In this document: positions 31,346-41,923 of the stretch, piece after piece
How the letters are laid out: every line of letters starts with the position of its first letter
How positions within the stretch are numbered: position 1 is the first letter of the stretch
NCBI RefSeq assembly: GCF_013386765.1
Contig: NZ_JACARE010000010.1
Span: 289,420-353,419 of the forward strand
Source of the DNA: Pseudomonas yamanorum
GTDB lineage: Bacteria; Pseudomonadota; Gammaproteobacteria; Pseudomonadales; Pseudomonadaceae
DNA: 64,000 nucleotides
Reading direction: 5' to 3'
The notes under the pieces: generated by a model
What the model was told of the DNA's origin: nothing
Seen by the model: only the letters and a program-made list of their open reading frames with translations
Database searches by the model: none
Position numbers and translations under genes: made by a program

Positions 31346-32323
31346 ACGCCGCGCCGTTCCGAACAGGCTGACGCTCAGCAACTCCCCCGCGTCAGCCTGC
31401 AAGCGCACCGGTGCCGTACCGCCGGGCATCACCACCGCCACCTCACCCGCCGTCACCCATCCTACAGACCAGGCGGCGCAAGCCACGGCACTCGCGCTGG
31501 TCCCGGAGGACGCCGTTGGCCCCTCGCCGCGCTCAAACACCCGGGCGATGACACGGTTGCCGGAATCCCGGGCGCCCCATTGCAGGTTGACCCCGGAAAT
31601 ACAGGGCTGACCCGCCCCGGCAGGCGGCGCAAAAGCGATTGCCCTCAGCGAATCGAACAACCCTGGCTGGAGCATCTGCGCATTGTCCGGCAACGCCGAT
31701 GCATCCTGCACCAGCGTCACACAATGAGGATTGCCCACTCGCACAAACTGGCTGTGATTCCACGCAGTGTTCAGTGCAGACAGTGGTGAGACATGGCTCA
31801 CCTCGGTCCCCTCAAGCGAGACCACACCCACCCCAACCGCCCCCACCGCCGAAGGCCCGAACCCGGGACGCCCCAACGCCAGCCAAAAGCCCTGGACCTG
31901 TTCGTACTGCGCAGGCTCAACCTGTGTGATCACCGGTGACACTGCATCCGCCTTGTCGTGATGCACCCGCAGGTCACAGCCCTGCGTCATCAACCCTTGG
32001 TCGGTCAACGACTGGGCAAAAATCGTCAGCCCATTGCCACTGCGCTCGGCCAGGGAACCGTCGGTGTTGACGATCAACAGGTCGAAGGGCGGTGCGGCCT
32101 GAAACGGCCCCACCAACAAGCCGTCGCAGCGATGCTCTTTGGCCCCAGCCGGGCGTGGCAAAGAACCCCACTCGCATTCGGCGGCAACCGCCGCCAACGC
32201 CCAAGCATCGCGGGTGCCCGCGGCCAAGGCGGCGTCATCCGGCACGTCGATGCCTTTGCTGCGCAACAGTGCCGGGGTCGCCACGCCGTAAATATTGCCG
32301 CGAGCGTCATAGAACACGGTCAT
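31340..32323 (-). CDS. Diaminopimelate epimerase-like protein lacking both catalytic cysteines
   Basis: 327-residue protein with the two-lobed DapF/proline racemase-type fold suggested by NTDGSLAERSGNG and RVFERGEGPTASSGTSASA. In true DapF these motifs read CGNG and ACGTGA with catalytic Cys; here both are Ser (Ser95 and Ser273). A DapF reaction by the two-thiol mechanism is therefore doubtful. It could be a racemase or isomerase of another type, a dehydratase, or a binding protein. It overlaps the upstream FadR-type regulator by 4 bp, so the two are coexpressed and probably linked to the neighbouring sugar-acid operon. Product not identified. Confidence 0.7.
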   Translation of the reverse strand: MTVFYDARGNIYGVATPALLRSKGIDVPDDAALAAGTRDAWALAAVAAECEWGSLPRPAGAKEHRCDGLLVGPFQAAPPFDLLIVNTDGSLAERSGNGLTIFAQSLTDQGLMTQGCDLRVHHDKADAVSPVITQVEPAQYEQVQGFWLALGRPGFGPSAVGAVGVGVVSLEGTEVSHVSPLSALNTAWNHSQFVRVGNPHCVTLVQDASALPDNAQMLQPGLFDSLRAIAFAPPAGAGQPCISGVNLQWGARDSGNRVIARVFERGEGPTASSGTSASAVACAAWSVGWVTAGEVAVVMPGGTAPVRLQADAGELLSVSLFGTARRL

Positions 32324-33081
32324 TGCGCCGTCCGCATGAAAATCCGCACCACCTCTTCGAGGTGCTTGCGCATGGCCTGTCGCGCACCTTCCACGTCCCG
32401 CTGTTCCAGGGCGTCGAGGATCTTGCGATGCTCGTCTTCCGAGCGATGCGGCATGTCATCCGAGGTGTAATGCGCCTGCAACCGCTGGAACATGCTGCCG
32501 TAACGATGCCCCAGCAAGTGCGCAATCATCAGCGCATACGCCGGATTGCCCGAGGCCTGGGCAATACGGATGTGAAACAGCCGGTCGCCCGGATGGGTAT
32601 GGGAGCCTTCGCGGTTGTCCTGCACGTTGCGCTCGAACGCCTCGCGAATACCCGCCAGCTCTTCGTCGGTGGCATGTTTGGCCGCCAAAGCAGCCGCTTC
32701 CGGCTCAATCAGGCGACGGGCCTGGAGCAACGAAAACGGTGGAATCTCGGCATTGAAGTCGACGTGCAGGTTGAGCTCCGGATCGAACTCCTTCCATTGA
32801 TCCCGGGTGGCCTGAGCCATCACCGGTTCCTGGCTGACTTTCGGTTGCACGGGTTCGCACACCAGCACGCCGTTGCCCACCCGCACGTCCACCAGGCCGA
32901 TCACCTCCAGGGCAATCATCGCCTCACGCACGGAGGCGCGACTCACCCCCAACAGTTTGGCCAGCTCCCGCTCAGCCGGCAGGCGACTGCCCGGTGGAAA
33001 TTCTCCGCTGTCGATCAACGCCCGCAACTGGTCGGCAATCTGTCGATAAAGACGTTGGTTATCAATTACTTGAAATGGCAT
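32320..33081 (-). CDS. GntR/FadR-family transcriptional regulator
   Basis: 253-residue regulator: an N-terminal winged helix (about 9-75; GSRLPAERELAKLLGVSRAS followed by VREAMIALEVIG) and an all-helical FCD ligand domain (about 90-245) with metal-type residues in HPGDRLFHIRIA and EDEHRKILDALEQRD. It is divergent from the fucose-type catabolic operon, and the intergenic region has two identical palindromes that are its likely operators. It probably represses the operon until a sugar-acid intermediate binds. Confidence 0.88.
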   Translation of the reverse strand: MPFQVIDNQRLYRQIADQLRALIDSGEFPPGSRLPAERELAKLLGVSRASVREAMIALEVIGLVDVRVGNGVLVCEPVQPKVSQEPVMAQATRDQWKEFDPELNLHVDFNAEIPPFSLLQARRLIEPEAAALAAKHATDEELAGIREAFERNVQDNREGSHTHPGDRLFHIRIAQASGNPAYALMIAHLLGHRYGSMFQRLQAHYTSDDMPHRSEDEHRKILDALEQRDVEGARQAMRKHLEEVVRIFMRTAQ

Positions 33082-33177
33082 CTAGGCTCAGCTCGATTCA
33101 TGCATGGCACGGTCCAGATGATCAACCCGCGAAAAAGCCGCTTGTTGACCGAGAAGACCCATGCTAAAAATTGGATC

Positions 33178-33192
33178 AATGGCCTGACCATT
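33178..33192. promoter_or_regulatory. Palindromic operator 1 (FadR-type)
   Basis: aatggcctgaccatt has 5-bp inverted arms around cctga. An identical 15-mer occurs at 33270-33284, 92 bp on. FadR-family operators commonly contain a TGG/CCA palindrome of this size. It is nearer the regulator's own promoter. Confidence 0.6.
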
Positions 33193-33269
33193 GGATCGTT
33201 TCCAGTGTGCTGATCATAGCAAACCCTCACAGGTTCGCTATGCCGCAGATGCAGGCGTTTTACGCCCTT

Positions 33270-33284
33270 AATGGCCTGACCATT
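33270..33284. promoter_or_regulatory. Palindromic operator 2 (FadR-type)
   Basis: Second exact copy of aatggcctgaccatt, 31 bp upstream of the first catabolic gene, well placed to block its promoter or transcription start. Confidence 0.6.
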
Positions 33285-33315
33285 GAGCCAATAATAACAA
33301 TCAAGGGAGTCTGTC

Positions 33316-34056
33316 ATGGACCTCACCGGTAAACGCGTGCTGATCACCGCCGCCGCCCAGGGCATTGGCCGCGCCAGCGTCGAAGCCTACCTGGCGGCTG
33401 GCGCGGAAGTGATTGCAGCCGACATCAATCAACAAGCGCTCGCCAACCTGCCGGGTGCGCAAACGGTGGTACTGGATGTCACCGACGCCAGCGCCATCCA
33501 GCGCCTCGCTGCCGAGATCGGCCCTCTCGATGTGCTGTTCAACTGCGCAGGCGTAGTGCACGCCGGCAACATACTCGAGTGCCCGGAAAGCGACTGGACC
33601 TTTGCCCTGGACCTGAACGTCACCGCCATGTACCGCATGATCCGCGCGTTTCTGCCGGGAATGCTGGCGGCGGGCGGTGGCTCGATCATCAACATGTCGT
33701 CGGTGGCCTCCAGCCTCAAGGGCGTGCCCAACCGCTTTGCCTACTGCGCCAGCAAGGCTGCGGTCATCGGCCTGACCAAATCCGTCGCGGCCGATTTTGT
33801 CACCCAACGCATTCGCTGCAACGCCATCTGCCCGGGCACGGTGGAGTCGCCGTCGCTGCAGCAACGCATCATCGAACAAGCCAGCCGTGAAGGCCGCCAA
33901 CAGGACGAGGTGTACGCCGCCTTCACTGCGCGCCAGCCGATGGGCCGCCTGGGCACACCCCAGGAAATCGCCCAGTTGGCGCTGTACCTTGGCTCCGACG
34001 CCAGCGCGTTTACCACTGGCACCACCCAAGTCATTGACGGCGGCTGGAGCAACTGA
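33316..34056 (+). CDS. SDR oxidoreductase, probable 2-keto-3-deoxy-L-fuconate dehydrogenase
   Basis: NAD-dependent short-chain dehydrogenase of 246 residues. The cofactor loop is AAAQGIG near residue 12, followed by NCAGV, the catalytic Ser in NMSSVAS, and YCASK. Close to the SDR that oxidises 2-keto-3-deoxy-L-fuconate to the 2,4-diketo acid in Xanthomonas campestris. It opens the catabolic operon, 31 bp after operator 2, with gggag as ribosome binding site. The substrate is inferred from the neighbouring genes. Confidence 0.82.
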   Translation: MDLTGKRVLITAAAQGIGRASVEAYLAAGAEVIAADINQQALANLPGAQTVVLDVTDASAIQRLAAEIGPLDVLFNCAGVVHAGNILECPESDWTFALDLNVTAMYRMIRAFLPGMLAAGGGSIINMSSVASSLKGVPNRFAYCASKAAVIGLTKSVAADFVTQRIRCNAICPGTVESPSLQQRIIEQASREGRQQDEVYAAFTARQPMGRLGTPQEIAQLALYLGSDASAFTTGTTQVIDGGWSN

Positions 34057-34086
34057 CCGCCCACTTGCGAATCAAGAGGATTACTC

Positions 34087-34932
34087 ATGAAATTGCTGCG
34101 CTACGGTGAAAAAGGCCAGGAACGCCCGGCCCTGCTGGACGCTGAGGGTCGCCTGCGTGACTTGTCCGCCCACATCAGTGATGTCGCAGGCGAAGCCCTG
34201 CTGCCGCACAACCTCGCTCGCCTGCAAGACCTCGACCCCACGAGCCTGCCCCTGGTACCGGGCAACCCGCGCTTGGGCGCCTGTGTCGGCCAGGTGGGAA
34301 AATTCATCTGCATCGGCCTGAACTACGCCGATCACGCCGCCGAAACCGGCGCGCCGATACCCGACGAACCGATCATCTTCAACAAGTGGACCAGCGCCAT
34401 CGTCGGCCCCAACGACAACATCGAGATCCCCCGCCACTCCACCAAGACCGACTGGGAAGTCGAACTGGGCGTGGTGATCGGCCAGGGCGGCCGTTACATC
34501 GAAGAAAGCCAGGCCATGCAGCACGTGGCCGGATACTGCGTGATCAACGACGTCTCCGAACGTGAGTTCCAACTGGAGCGCGGCGGCACCTGGGACAAGG
34601 GCAAGGGCTGCGATACCTTCGGCCCGCTGGGCCCGTGGCTGGTGAGCCGGGATGAAATCGCCGACCCGCATCAACTGTCGATCTGGCTGGAAGTCGACGG
34701 CCACCGCTACCAGAACGGCAACACCCGCACGATGATTTTCCAGATTCCGAAATTGATCAGCTACCTCAGCCAGTTCATGAGCCTGCAGCCGGGGGATGTG
34801 ATTTCCACCGGCACCCCGCCCGGTGTCGGCCTGGGGATCAAGCCCGTGCCGGTCTACCTCAAGCCCGGGCAAAAGATCCGCCTGGGCATTGAAGGCCTTG
34901 GCGAACAGAACCAGACCACGGTCGACGCCTGA
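34087..34932 (+). CDS. FAH family hydrolase, probable 2,4-diketo-3-deoxy-L-fuconate hydrolase
   Basis: 281-residue protein of the fumarylacetoacetate hydrolase family. It has the metal-binding DWEVELGVVIGQ and the C-terminal GDVISTGTPPGVGLG. The N-terminal part (1-65) is the extra domain common in this subgroup. In the bacterial L-fucose pathway this enzyme cleaves the diketo acid to pyruvate and L-lactate. Placed between the SDR and the dehydratase, it fits that step; older annotations call such proteins ureidoglycolate lyase. Confidence 0.85.
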   Translation: MKLLRYGEKGQERPALLDAEGRLRDLSAHISDVAGEALLPHNLARLQDLDPTSLPLVPGNPRLGACVGQVGKFICIGLNYADHAAETGAPIPDEPIIFNKWTSAIVGPNDNIEIPRHSTKTDWEVELGVVIGQGGRYIEESQAMQHVAGYCVINDVSEREFQLERGGTWDKGKGCDTFGPLGPWLVSRDEIADPHQLSIWLEVDGHRYQNGNTRTMIFQIPKLISYLSQFMSLQPGDVISTGTPPGVGLGIKPVPVYLKPGQKIRLGIEGLGEQNQTTVDA

Positions 34933-34952
34933 CAAGAGCCAAGGAGCCGTTC

Positions 34953-36230
34953 ATGACCACCATTACCGCGATTCGCGTCGAAGATATCCGCTTTCCTACG
35001 TCCCAGTCCCTGGACGGTTCCGACGCCATGAACCCGGACCCGGACTACTCGGCCGCCTATGTGATTCTGCAGACCGACAACCCGGCGCTCGAAGGCCATG
35101 GCCTGACCTTCACCATCGGCCGCGGCAACGAGATTTGCTGCGCGGCGATCCAGGCCATGCAGCCGTTGCTGGTGGGCTTGACCCTGGAATGGATCGCCGA
35201 AGACATGGGCCGCTTCTGGCGCCATGTCACCAGTGACAGCCAGTTGCGCTGGATCGGCCCGGACAAAGGCGCTATTCACCTGGCCACCGGCGCAATCGTC
35301 AATGCCGCGTGGGATTTGTGGGCCAAGGCCGAAGGAAAGCCCTTATGGCGCCTGGTAGCCGACATGAGCCCGGAACAACTGGTGCGCTGCATCGACTTCC
35401 GCTACATCACCGACTGCATCACCTCCAGCGAAGCCCTGGCCTTGCTGCGCCAGCGCGCCGAAGGCAAGGCTGAACGCCTGGCCAACCTGCAAGCCAATGG
35501 CTACCCCTGCTACACCACCTCCGCCGGCTGGCTCGGTTATGGCGACGAAAAGCTGCGCCGCTTGTGCCAGGAAGCGGTGGATGCCGGGTTCAATCACGTC
35601 AAGCTCAAGGTCGGCCACGACCTGCAGGACGACCTGCGCCGCGTGCGCATCGCCCGTGAGGTGCTGGGGCCGGACCGTCAATTGATGATCGATGCCAACC
35701 AGGTGTGGGAAGTCGACACCGCCATCGACTGGGTGCGCGAACTGGCGTTTGCCAAGCCATGGTTTATCGAGGAACCCACCAGCCCCGACGACATCGAAGG
35801 CCATCGCAAGATTCGCCAGGGTGTGGCGCCGGTCAAGGTCGCCACCGGAGAGATGTGCCAGAACCGGATCATCTTCAAGCAATTGATCATGCGCGAAGCC
35901 ATCGATGTGGTGCAGATTGACGCCTGCCGCCTGGGTGGGGTCAACGAGGTGCTGGCGGTGATGCTGATGGCGGCCAAGTACGGCCTGCCGGTATGCCCGC
36001 ATGCCGGCGGCGTCGGGCTTTGCGAGTACGTGCAGCACCTGTCGATGATCGACTACCTGTGCATCGCCGGTACCCACGAAGGCCGGGTGATCGAGTATGT
36101 CGACCACTTGCACGAGCATTTCGAGGAACCTTGCGTGGTACGCGGCGCTGCCTATCTGCCGCCGCAGGCTCCGGGTTTTTCGATCCAGATGAAAGCCGCG
36201 TCCCGGGAGCAATACCGCCACCGGCCGTGA
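34953..36230 (+). CDS. L-fuconate dehydratase
   Basis: Mg2+-dependent enolase-superfamily dehydratase of 425 residues, forming 2-keto-3-deoxy-L-fuconate. It has the Lys-x-Lys base motif NHVKLKVG (near 213-220), Mg ligands in LMIDANQVW, FIEEPTSPDD and VATGEMCQN, and the general acid-base His in CPHAGGVGL (near 349). The N-terminal DAMNPDPDYSAAYV matches fuconate dehydratases and human ENOSF1. Specificity (fuconate, galactonate or arabinonate series) cannot be fixed from sequence alone. Confidence 0.9.
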   Translation: MTTITAIRVEDIRFPTSQSLDGSDAMNPDPDYSAAYVILQTDNPALEGHGLTFTIGRGNEICCAAIQAMQPLLVGLTLEWIAEDMGRFWRHVTSDSQLRWIGPDKGAIHLATGAIVNAAWDLWAKAEGKPLWRLVADMSPEQLVRCIDFRYITDCITSSEALALLRQRAEGKAERLANLQANGYPCYTTSAGWLGYGDEKLRRLCQEAVDAGFNHVKLKVGHDLQDDLRRVRIAREVLGPDRQLMIDANQVWEVDTAIDWVRELAFAKPWFIEEPTSPDDIEGHRKIRQGVAPVKVATGEMCQNRIIFKQLIMREAIDVVQIDACRLGGVNEVLAVMLMAAKYGLPVCPHAGGVGLCEYVQHLSMIDYLCIAGTHEGRVIEYVDHLHEHFEEPCVVRGAAYLPPQAPGFSIQMKAASREQYRHRP

Positions 36231-36267
36231 GCTGAAACGCAATTTGAATGGACGGAGCACAATAATA

Positions 36268-38242
<1,975 letters not shown>

Positions 38243-38293
38243 TACCCGCTGCATCGCACGCCTTGATCCCATAAAAACAACAGGAGAAGCGTC

Positions 38294-39517
38294 ATGTTAA
38301 GCAAAGACACACCTGTGGCAACCGGCGCACGCGTCGTGCCGACCTATCGCTGGGCACTGATGCTGGTGACCAGTCTGTTCTTCCTCTGGGGCTTGTCATA
38401 CGGGTTGCTGGATGTGTTGAACAAGCACTTCCAGGAAGTCCTGCACGTCAGCAAGGCCCAGTCCGGGTTGTTGCAAAGCGCGTATTTCGGCGCGTACTTC
38501 CTGATCGCCCTGCCGGCGGGGCTGTTGATGGACCGCCACGGCTACAAGGCCGGGATCCTGTTGGGCCTGTGCCTGTATGCGGCAGGTGCGCTGCTGTTCA
38601 TGCCGGCAGCAGCGGCGGCGAGTTTTCCGTTTTTCCTGTTTGCGCTGTTCGTCATCGCCTGCGGCCTGGGCTGCCTGGAGACCGCTGCCAACCCGTACGC
38701 CACGGTGCTGGGTGAACCCCAGGGCGCCGAGCGGCGGTTGAACCTGGCGCAATCATTCAACGGTTTGGGTCAGTTCTTCGGGCCGCTGATTGGCGGCGCA
38801 ATGTTCTTCAGCGCTGGCAGCACGCCGGCCTCGGACATGAGTTCGTTGCAGACCACCTATGTGGTCATCGCGGTGCTGGTGTTGCTGGTGGCGCTGTTGA
38901 TCGCCCGCACTCCGCTGCCGGATTTGCGCGCCCAGGAGCAGGAACTGCAGCCAGTGGCCGGCAAAGGCCTGTGGCAGTATCCGGAATTCGTCGGAGGGGT
39001 GATCACGCAGTTTTTCTACGTGGCAGCCCAGGTCGGAGTCGGTGCATTTTTTATCAACTACGTCACCGAGCACTGGGCGCAGATGGGCAACCAGCAAGCG
39101 GCCTACCTGCTGTCGATCGCGATGCTGTCCTTCATGTTCGGGCGTTTCTTCAGCACCTGGCTGATGGGACGGGTCAGCGCGCAGAAGCTGCTGCTGGCGT
39201 ATGCGCTGATCAATATCGCGTTGTGCGGGCTGGTGGTGATTGGCCTGGAAGGTGTCTCGGTGATCGCGCTGATTGCGGTGTTCTTCTTCATGTCGATCAT
39301 GTTCCCGACGCTGTTCGCCATGGGCGTGAAAAACCTCGGGCCCCATACCAAGCGCGGCAGTTCGTTCATGATCATGGCAATTGTCGGCGGCGCGCTGATG
39401 CCCTACTTGATGGGCAAGGTGGCAGACAACAGCACAGTGGCACTGGCGTACCTGTTGCCTATGGGGTGTTTCGTGATTGTGGCGGTGTATGCCCGCAGTC
39501 GCCTGCGCCATCCATGA
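38294..39517 (+). CDS. FucP-type MFS sugar permease (probable L-fucose importer)
   Basis: 407-residue inner-membrane transporter of the FHS family (FucP/GluP), 12 hydrophobic segments. Diagnostic stretches are FFLWGLSYGLLDVLNKHFQE, LLQSAYFGAYFLIALPAGLL and CLETAANPYATVLG. The final gene of the sugar operon, 51 bp after the mutarotase, with an aggagaag ribosome binding site. It supplies the pathway with substrate. Confidence 0.88.
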   Translation: MLSKDTPVATGARVVPTYRWALMLVTSLFFLWGLSYGLLDVLNKHFQEVLHVSKAQSGLLQSAYFGAYFLIALPAGLLMDRHGYKAGILLGLCLYAAGALLFMPAAAAASFPFFLFALFVIACGLGCLETAANPYATVLGEPQGAERRLNLAQSFNGLGQFFGPLIGGAMFFSAGSTPASDMSSLQTTYVVIAVLVLLVALLIARTPLPDLRAQEQELQPVAGKGLWQYPEFVGGVITQFFYVAAQVGVGAFFINYVTEHWAQMGNQQAAYLLSIAMLSFMFGRFFSTWLMGRVSAQKLLLAYALINIALCGLVVIGLEGVSVIALIAVFFFMSIMFPTLFAMGVKNLGPHTKRGSSFMIMAIVGGALMPYLMGKVADNSTVALAYLLPMGCFVIVAVYARSRLRHP

Positions 39518-39556
39518 AGCAACACCCGTGGGAACCTGGCTCGCTCGATACGGCCT

Positions 39557-39584
39557 GATGTGCAAGGATGTTGCGCTGCACATC
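39557..39584. promoter_or_regulatory. Inverted repeat between permease and next MFS gene
   Basis: gatgtgca / tgcacatc, perfect 8-bp arms with a 12-nt spacer, 30 bp before the next start. It could be an operator or a small hairpin. No T-run follows. Confidence 0.3.
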
Positions 39585-39614
39585 GTTCGTTGAACGCAAA
39601 ACCAAGGATTTTTC

Positions 39615-40766
39615 ATGACCGTCATCAGCACCCCAGCGCCCGTGGTACCCGGGCGGCTGGAACAAATGTCGACCCGCATCGCGTTTTTTATCGCCGGTTT
39701 CGGCATCGCCGCCTGGGCCCCCCTGGTGCCTTATGCCAAGGCCCGCGCCCAACTCAATGAGGGCACCCTGGGGCTGTTGCTGCTGTGCCTGGGGGTGGGG
39801 TCGATGATCGCCATGCCGGTCGCGGGTGCCCTGGCGTCGCGCTACGGTATCCGGCGGGTGGCCACCGGCGGGACGCTCCTGATCTGCCTGGGCCTGCCGA
39901 TGCTGGCCACCGTCACTTCGATTCCGCTGTTGATGGCCGCGCTGTTTGTGTTCGGTGCCGGCCTCGGCACCGTGGACTCCACCGTCAACCTGCAAGCGGT
40001 GATGGTCGAACGGGCCAGCGGCAAGACCATGATGTCGGGCTTTCACGGGCTGTTCAGCCTGGGCGGGATCGTCGGTGCGGCGGGTGTCAGTGGGTTGCTG
40101 GGGTTGGGCTGGTCGCCGTTGCAGGCCACGTTCGCCGTCATCGCGGTCATTGCGGTGGCCTTGCTCAAGGCCGGGCCGCACTTGCTGCCTTACGGCAGTG
40201 AAAGCTCCGGGCCGGCCTTTGCCGTGCCCCACGGCGTGGTGCTGTTTATCGGCTGCCTGTGCTGCATCGTGTTTCTCGCCGAAGGCGCCGTGCTGGATTG
40301 GAGCGCGGTGTTCCTGAGTGCCGAGCGCGGCCTGGACGAAGCTTATGCGGGCCTCGGCTACGCAGCCTTTGCCTTGACCATGACGGTCGGACGCCTCACC
40401 GGCGACCGCATTGTGCGCAGCCTCGGCGCAACCCGGGTGATCGTGTTCGGCGGTGCCCTCGCGGCGGCCGGCATGCTGCTGGCAACGCTGTTCCCGGCGT
40501 GGGAAACCGCGCTGCTGGGGTATGCGCTGGTCGGTGCCGGGTGTTCGAACATTGTGCCGGTGCTGTACACCGCCGTCGGCAAGCAGACGGTCATGCCGGA
40601 ACACATCGCGGTTCCCGCCATCACCACCCTGGGTTACACCGGCATCCTCGCCGGCCCTGCGGTGATCGGCTTTATCGCCCACGGCAGCAGCCTGAGCACC
40701 GCCTTTGTACTGATTGCGGTGTTGCTGATCGGCGTGGCAATCAGCGGGAAAATACTGCGGGTATGA
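39615..40766 (+). CDS. MFS transporter, YbjJ-like
   Basis: 383-residue major facilitator protein with about 12 hydrophobic segments, including IAAWAPLVPYAKARAQLNEG near the N-terminus and SRYGIRRV-type loop residues between helices 2 and 3. The HGLFSLGGIVGAAGVSGLL segment is typical of the YbjJ-like branch. Substrate unknown. It lies 97 bp after the fucose permease and may be separately expressed. It ends in a strong terminator. Confidence 0.8.
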   Translation: MTVISTPAPVVPGRLEQMSTRIAFFIAGFGIAAWAPLVPYAKARAQLNEGTLGLLLLCLGVGSMIAMPVAGALASRYGIRRVATGGTLLICLGLPMLATVTSIPLLMAALFVFGAGLGTVDSTVNLQAVMVERASGKTMMSGFHGLFSLGGIVGAAGVSGLLGLGWSPLQATFAVIAVIAVALLKAGPHLLPYGSESSGPAFAVPHGVVLFIGCLCCIVFLAEGAVLDWSAVFLSAERGLDEAYAGLGYAAFALTMTVGRLTGDRIVRSLGATRVIVFGGALAAAGMLLATLFPAWETALLGYALVGAGCSNIVPVLYTAVGKQTVMPEHIAVPAITTLGYTGILAGPAVIGFIAHGSSLSTAFVLIAVLLIGVAISGKILRV

Positions 40767-40778
40767 AGGGCTTCCCCG

Positions 40779-40825
40779 TAACGCCTCGCGCGTGGAGGCG
40801 TTACCCGGGGTTTACCGGGTTTTTT
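40779..40825 (+). terminator. Double hairpin terminator after YbjJ-like gene
   Basis: First stem taacgcctc / gaggcgtta (40779-40803), then acccgg / ccgggt followed by a run of T (40803-40825). The second hairpin overlaps the last codons of the convergent minus-strand gene. Confidence 0.8.
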
Positions 40826-41426
40826 GGTGCCCAAGCCAGCGATCGAGGGTCTTGCTGCTGAGCCAGCCCGCCTGGTGATGACTGCCAAACATCCGCCGAC
40901 CGCTGCCGTCGGCGTTTTCCAGTGACCGCAGCAACCCCGGCCGGTCCACAATATTCTTCGCCATGTACACCTGCTGCTCGTCGTATTTTTTCCGCGCCAG
41001 CCCTGTGGCGGGGTCCAGCACGGGCTCACCCTGACTGTCGAGTTCGTCCGGGTCCTTGCTCATGGCCACCAGCAACTCGATGTTGACGTAGCCGATGTGT
41101 TCAAAGAATCCCTTGCGGTCCCGGGACCGGTCACGCAGCTCGTCGAACATCGCCTTGAACACCACGACAAGCTCGGCATTGCTCTTGGCGTGGAAAGGAT
41201 CCGGGCTGAAGGCGCCGGGATCGCTGTTGCCGAACACCACGCTTTCGGCCTGTGAAAGGCTTTCCAGGGTGATGCGGCCGTCCTGATCGGTGATTGCATC
41301 GATCAGGCGCGGACGCTGGACAAGTGCCTTGGCCAGCAGAATCGCACTGTCGAACTTCGGGTTGTCGCCGATTTTTCTGCCGGCGATTCGCTGCAACGAA
41401 GACAGCGTCAGTCCGTCACTTTTCAT
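40812..41426 (-). CDS. HrpK/NolX-like protein, C-terminal part (second half of a split gene)
   Basis: 204-residue frame whose sequence aligns by eye with residues from about 155 to the end of the 311-residue protein at 42328-43263: LTLSSLQRIAGRKIGDN corresponds to VTQQSLQDMADRRLTGN, and DQDGRITLESL to LDGRITRKDL. It has EF-hand-like DxDGxI stretches and no signal peptide or membrane segment. The start ATG overlaps the upstream frame by 11 bp, at a gaaaag run where removing one base would join the two into a product of about 317 residues. Type III secretion link inferred from family resemblance and the hrp box upstream. Confidence 0.6.
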   Translation of the reverse strand: MKSDGLTLSSLQRIAGRKIGDNPKFDSAILLAKALVQRPRLIDAITDQDGRITLESLSQAESVVFGNSDPGAFSPDPFHAKSNAELVVVFKAMFDELRDRSRDRKGFFEHIGYVNIELLVAMSKDPDELDSQGEPVLDPATGLARKKYDEQQVYMAKNIVDRPGLLRSLENADGSGRRMFGSHHQAGWLSSKTLDRWLGHQKTR

Positions 41427-41763
41427 GAAGTTCTTTCAGCGTGGGAAAACCGGCTTTCAGTGCTTTCACCAACTCGCTGTCCGGCAAGTGCAGGTTGGGA
41501 TTGGGATAGCCGGCGCGGGGAGCAACAGCGTTCTGAAGCGTACGATGATGGGACACCACCTCATAGGGCTGGGCCGACCGCAAAGGTGGCCGATAACCGG
41601 AAGAACGCACCGCCGTGGCGCCATCGTGATAATTAACGTGCCGGCCAACATCAGCGGCTTCATTTGAAGCGGACTGAACGGTGCGCCCCCCCTCATCCGG
41701 TGTTACGTCAAATCGGCTTGCAGCGCCGGACTGCAGGTAGCCTGACCCGCCATCAATTCTCAT
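41416..41763 (-). CDS. HrpK/NolX-like protein, N-terminal part (first half of a split gene)
   Basis: 115-residue frame starting MRIDGGSGYLQSGAASRFD, a polar Ser/Gly-rich N-terminus like those of type III secreted proteins. Its last residues (SELVKALKAGFPTLKELHEK) run directly into the downstream frame when one A is removed, matching DQLGELLKDNFNAF in the intact paralogue. ggag is 8 bp before the ATG. A perfect hrp box lies 88 bp upstream. Either a frameshift pseudogene, a sequencing error, or two coupled genes. Confidence 0.55.
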   Translation of the reverse strand: MRIDGGSGYLQSGAASRFDVTPDEGGRTVQSASNEAADVGRHVNYHDGATAVRSSGYRPPLRSAQPYEVVSHHRTLQNAVAPRAGYPNPNLHLPDSELVKALKAGFPTLKELHEK

Positions 41764-41851
41764 GCTTCATCTCCACCAATTTTAGATCCACGCTGCCAAG
41801 CTATTACCCTCGGTAATGGCCGTATCGCTCGCGCGATAAACAAGCCAAAGG

Positions 41852-41879
41852 TGTGTGGTGCCCTGAAGGCAATGGTTCC
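41852..41879 (-). promoter_or_regulatory. hrp box (HrpL-type ECF sigma promoter)
   Basis: On the minus strand GGAACC-N15-CCACACA, an exact match to the HrpL consensus GGAACC-N15/16-CCACNNA. It lies 88 bp upstream of the ATG at 41763, in the direction of the HrpK/NolX-like gene. Confidence 0.82.
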
Positions 41880-41923
41880 GAAGTAGCACAGTGTTCCAAT
41901 GACAACATGTAAAAAACGAAAAA

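Noticed and set aside
39531..39560. GGAACC before the YbjJ-like gene as another hrp box
   Set aside because: No CCACNNA at 15 or 16 bp spacing.
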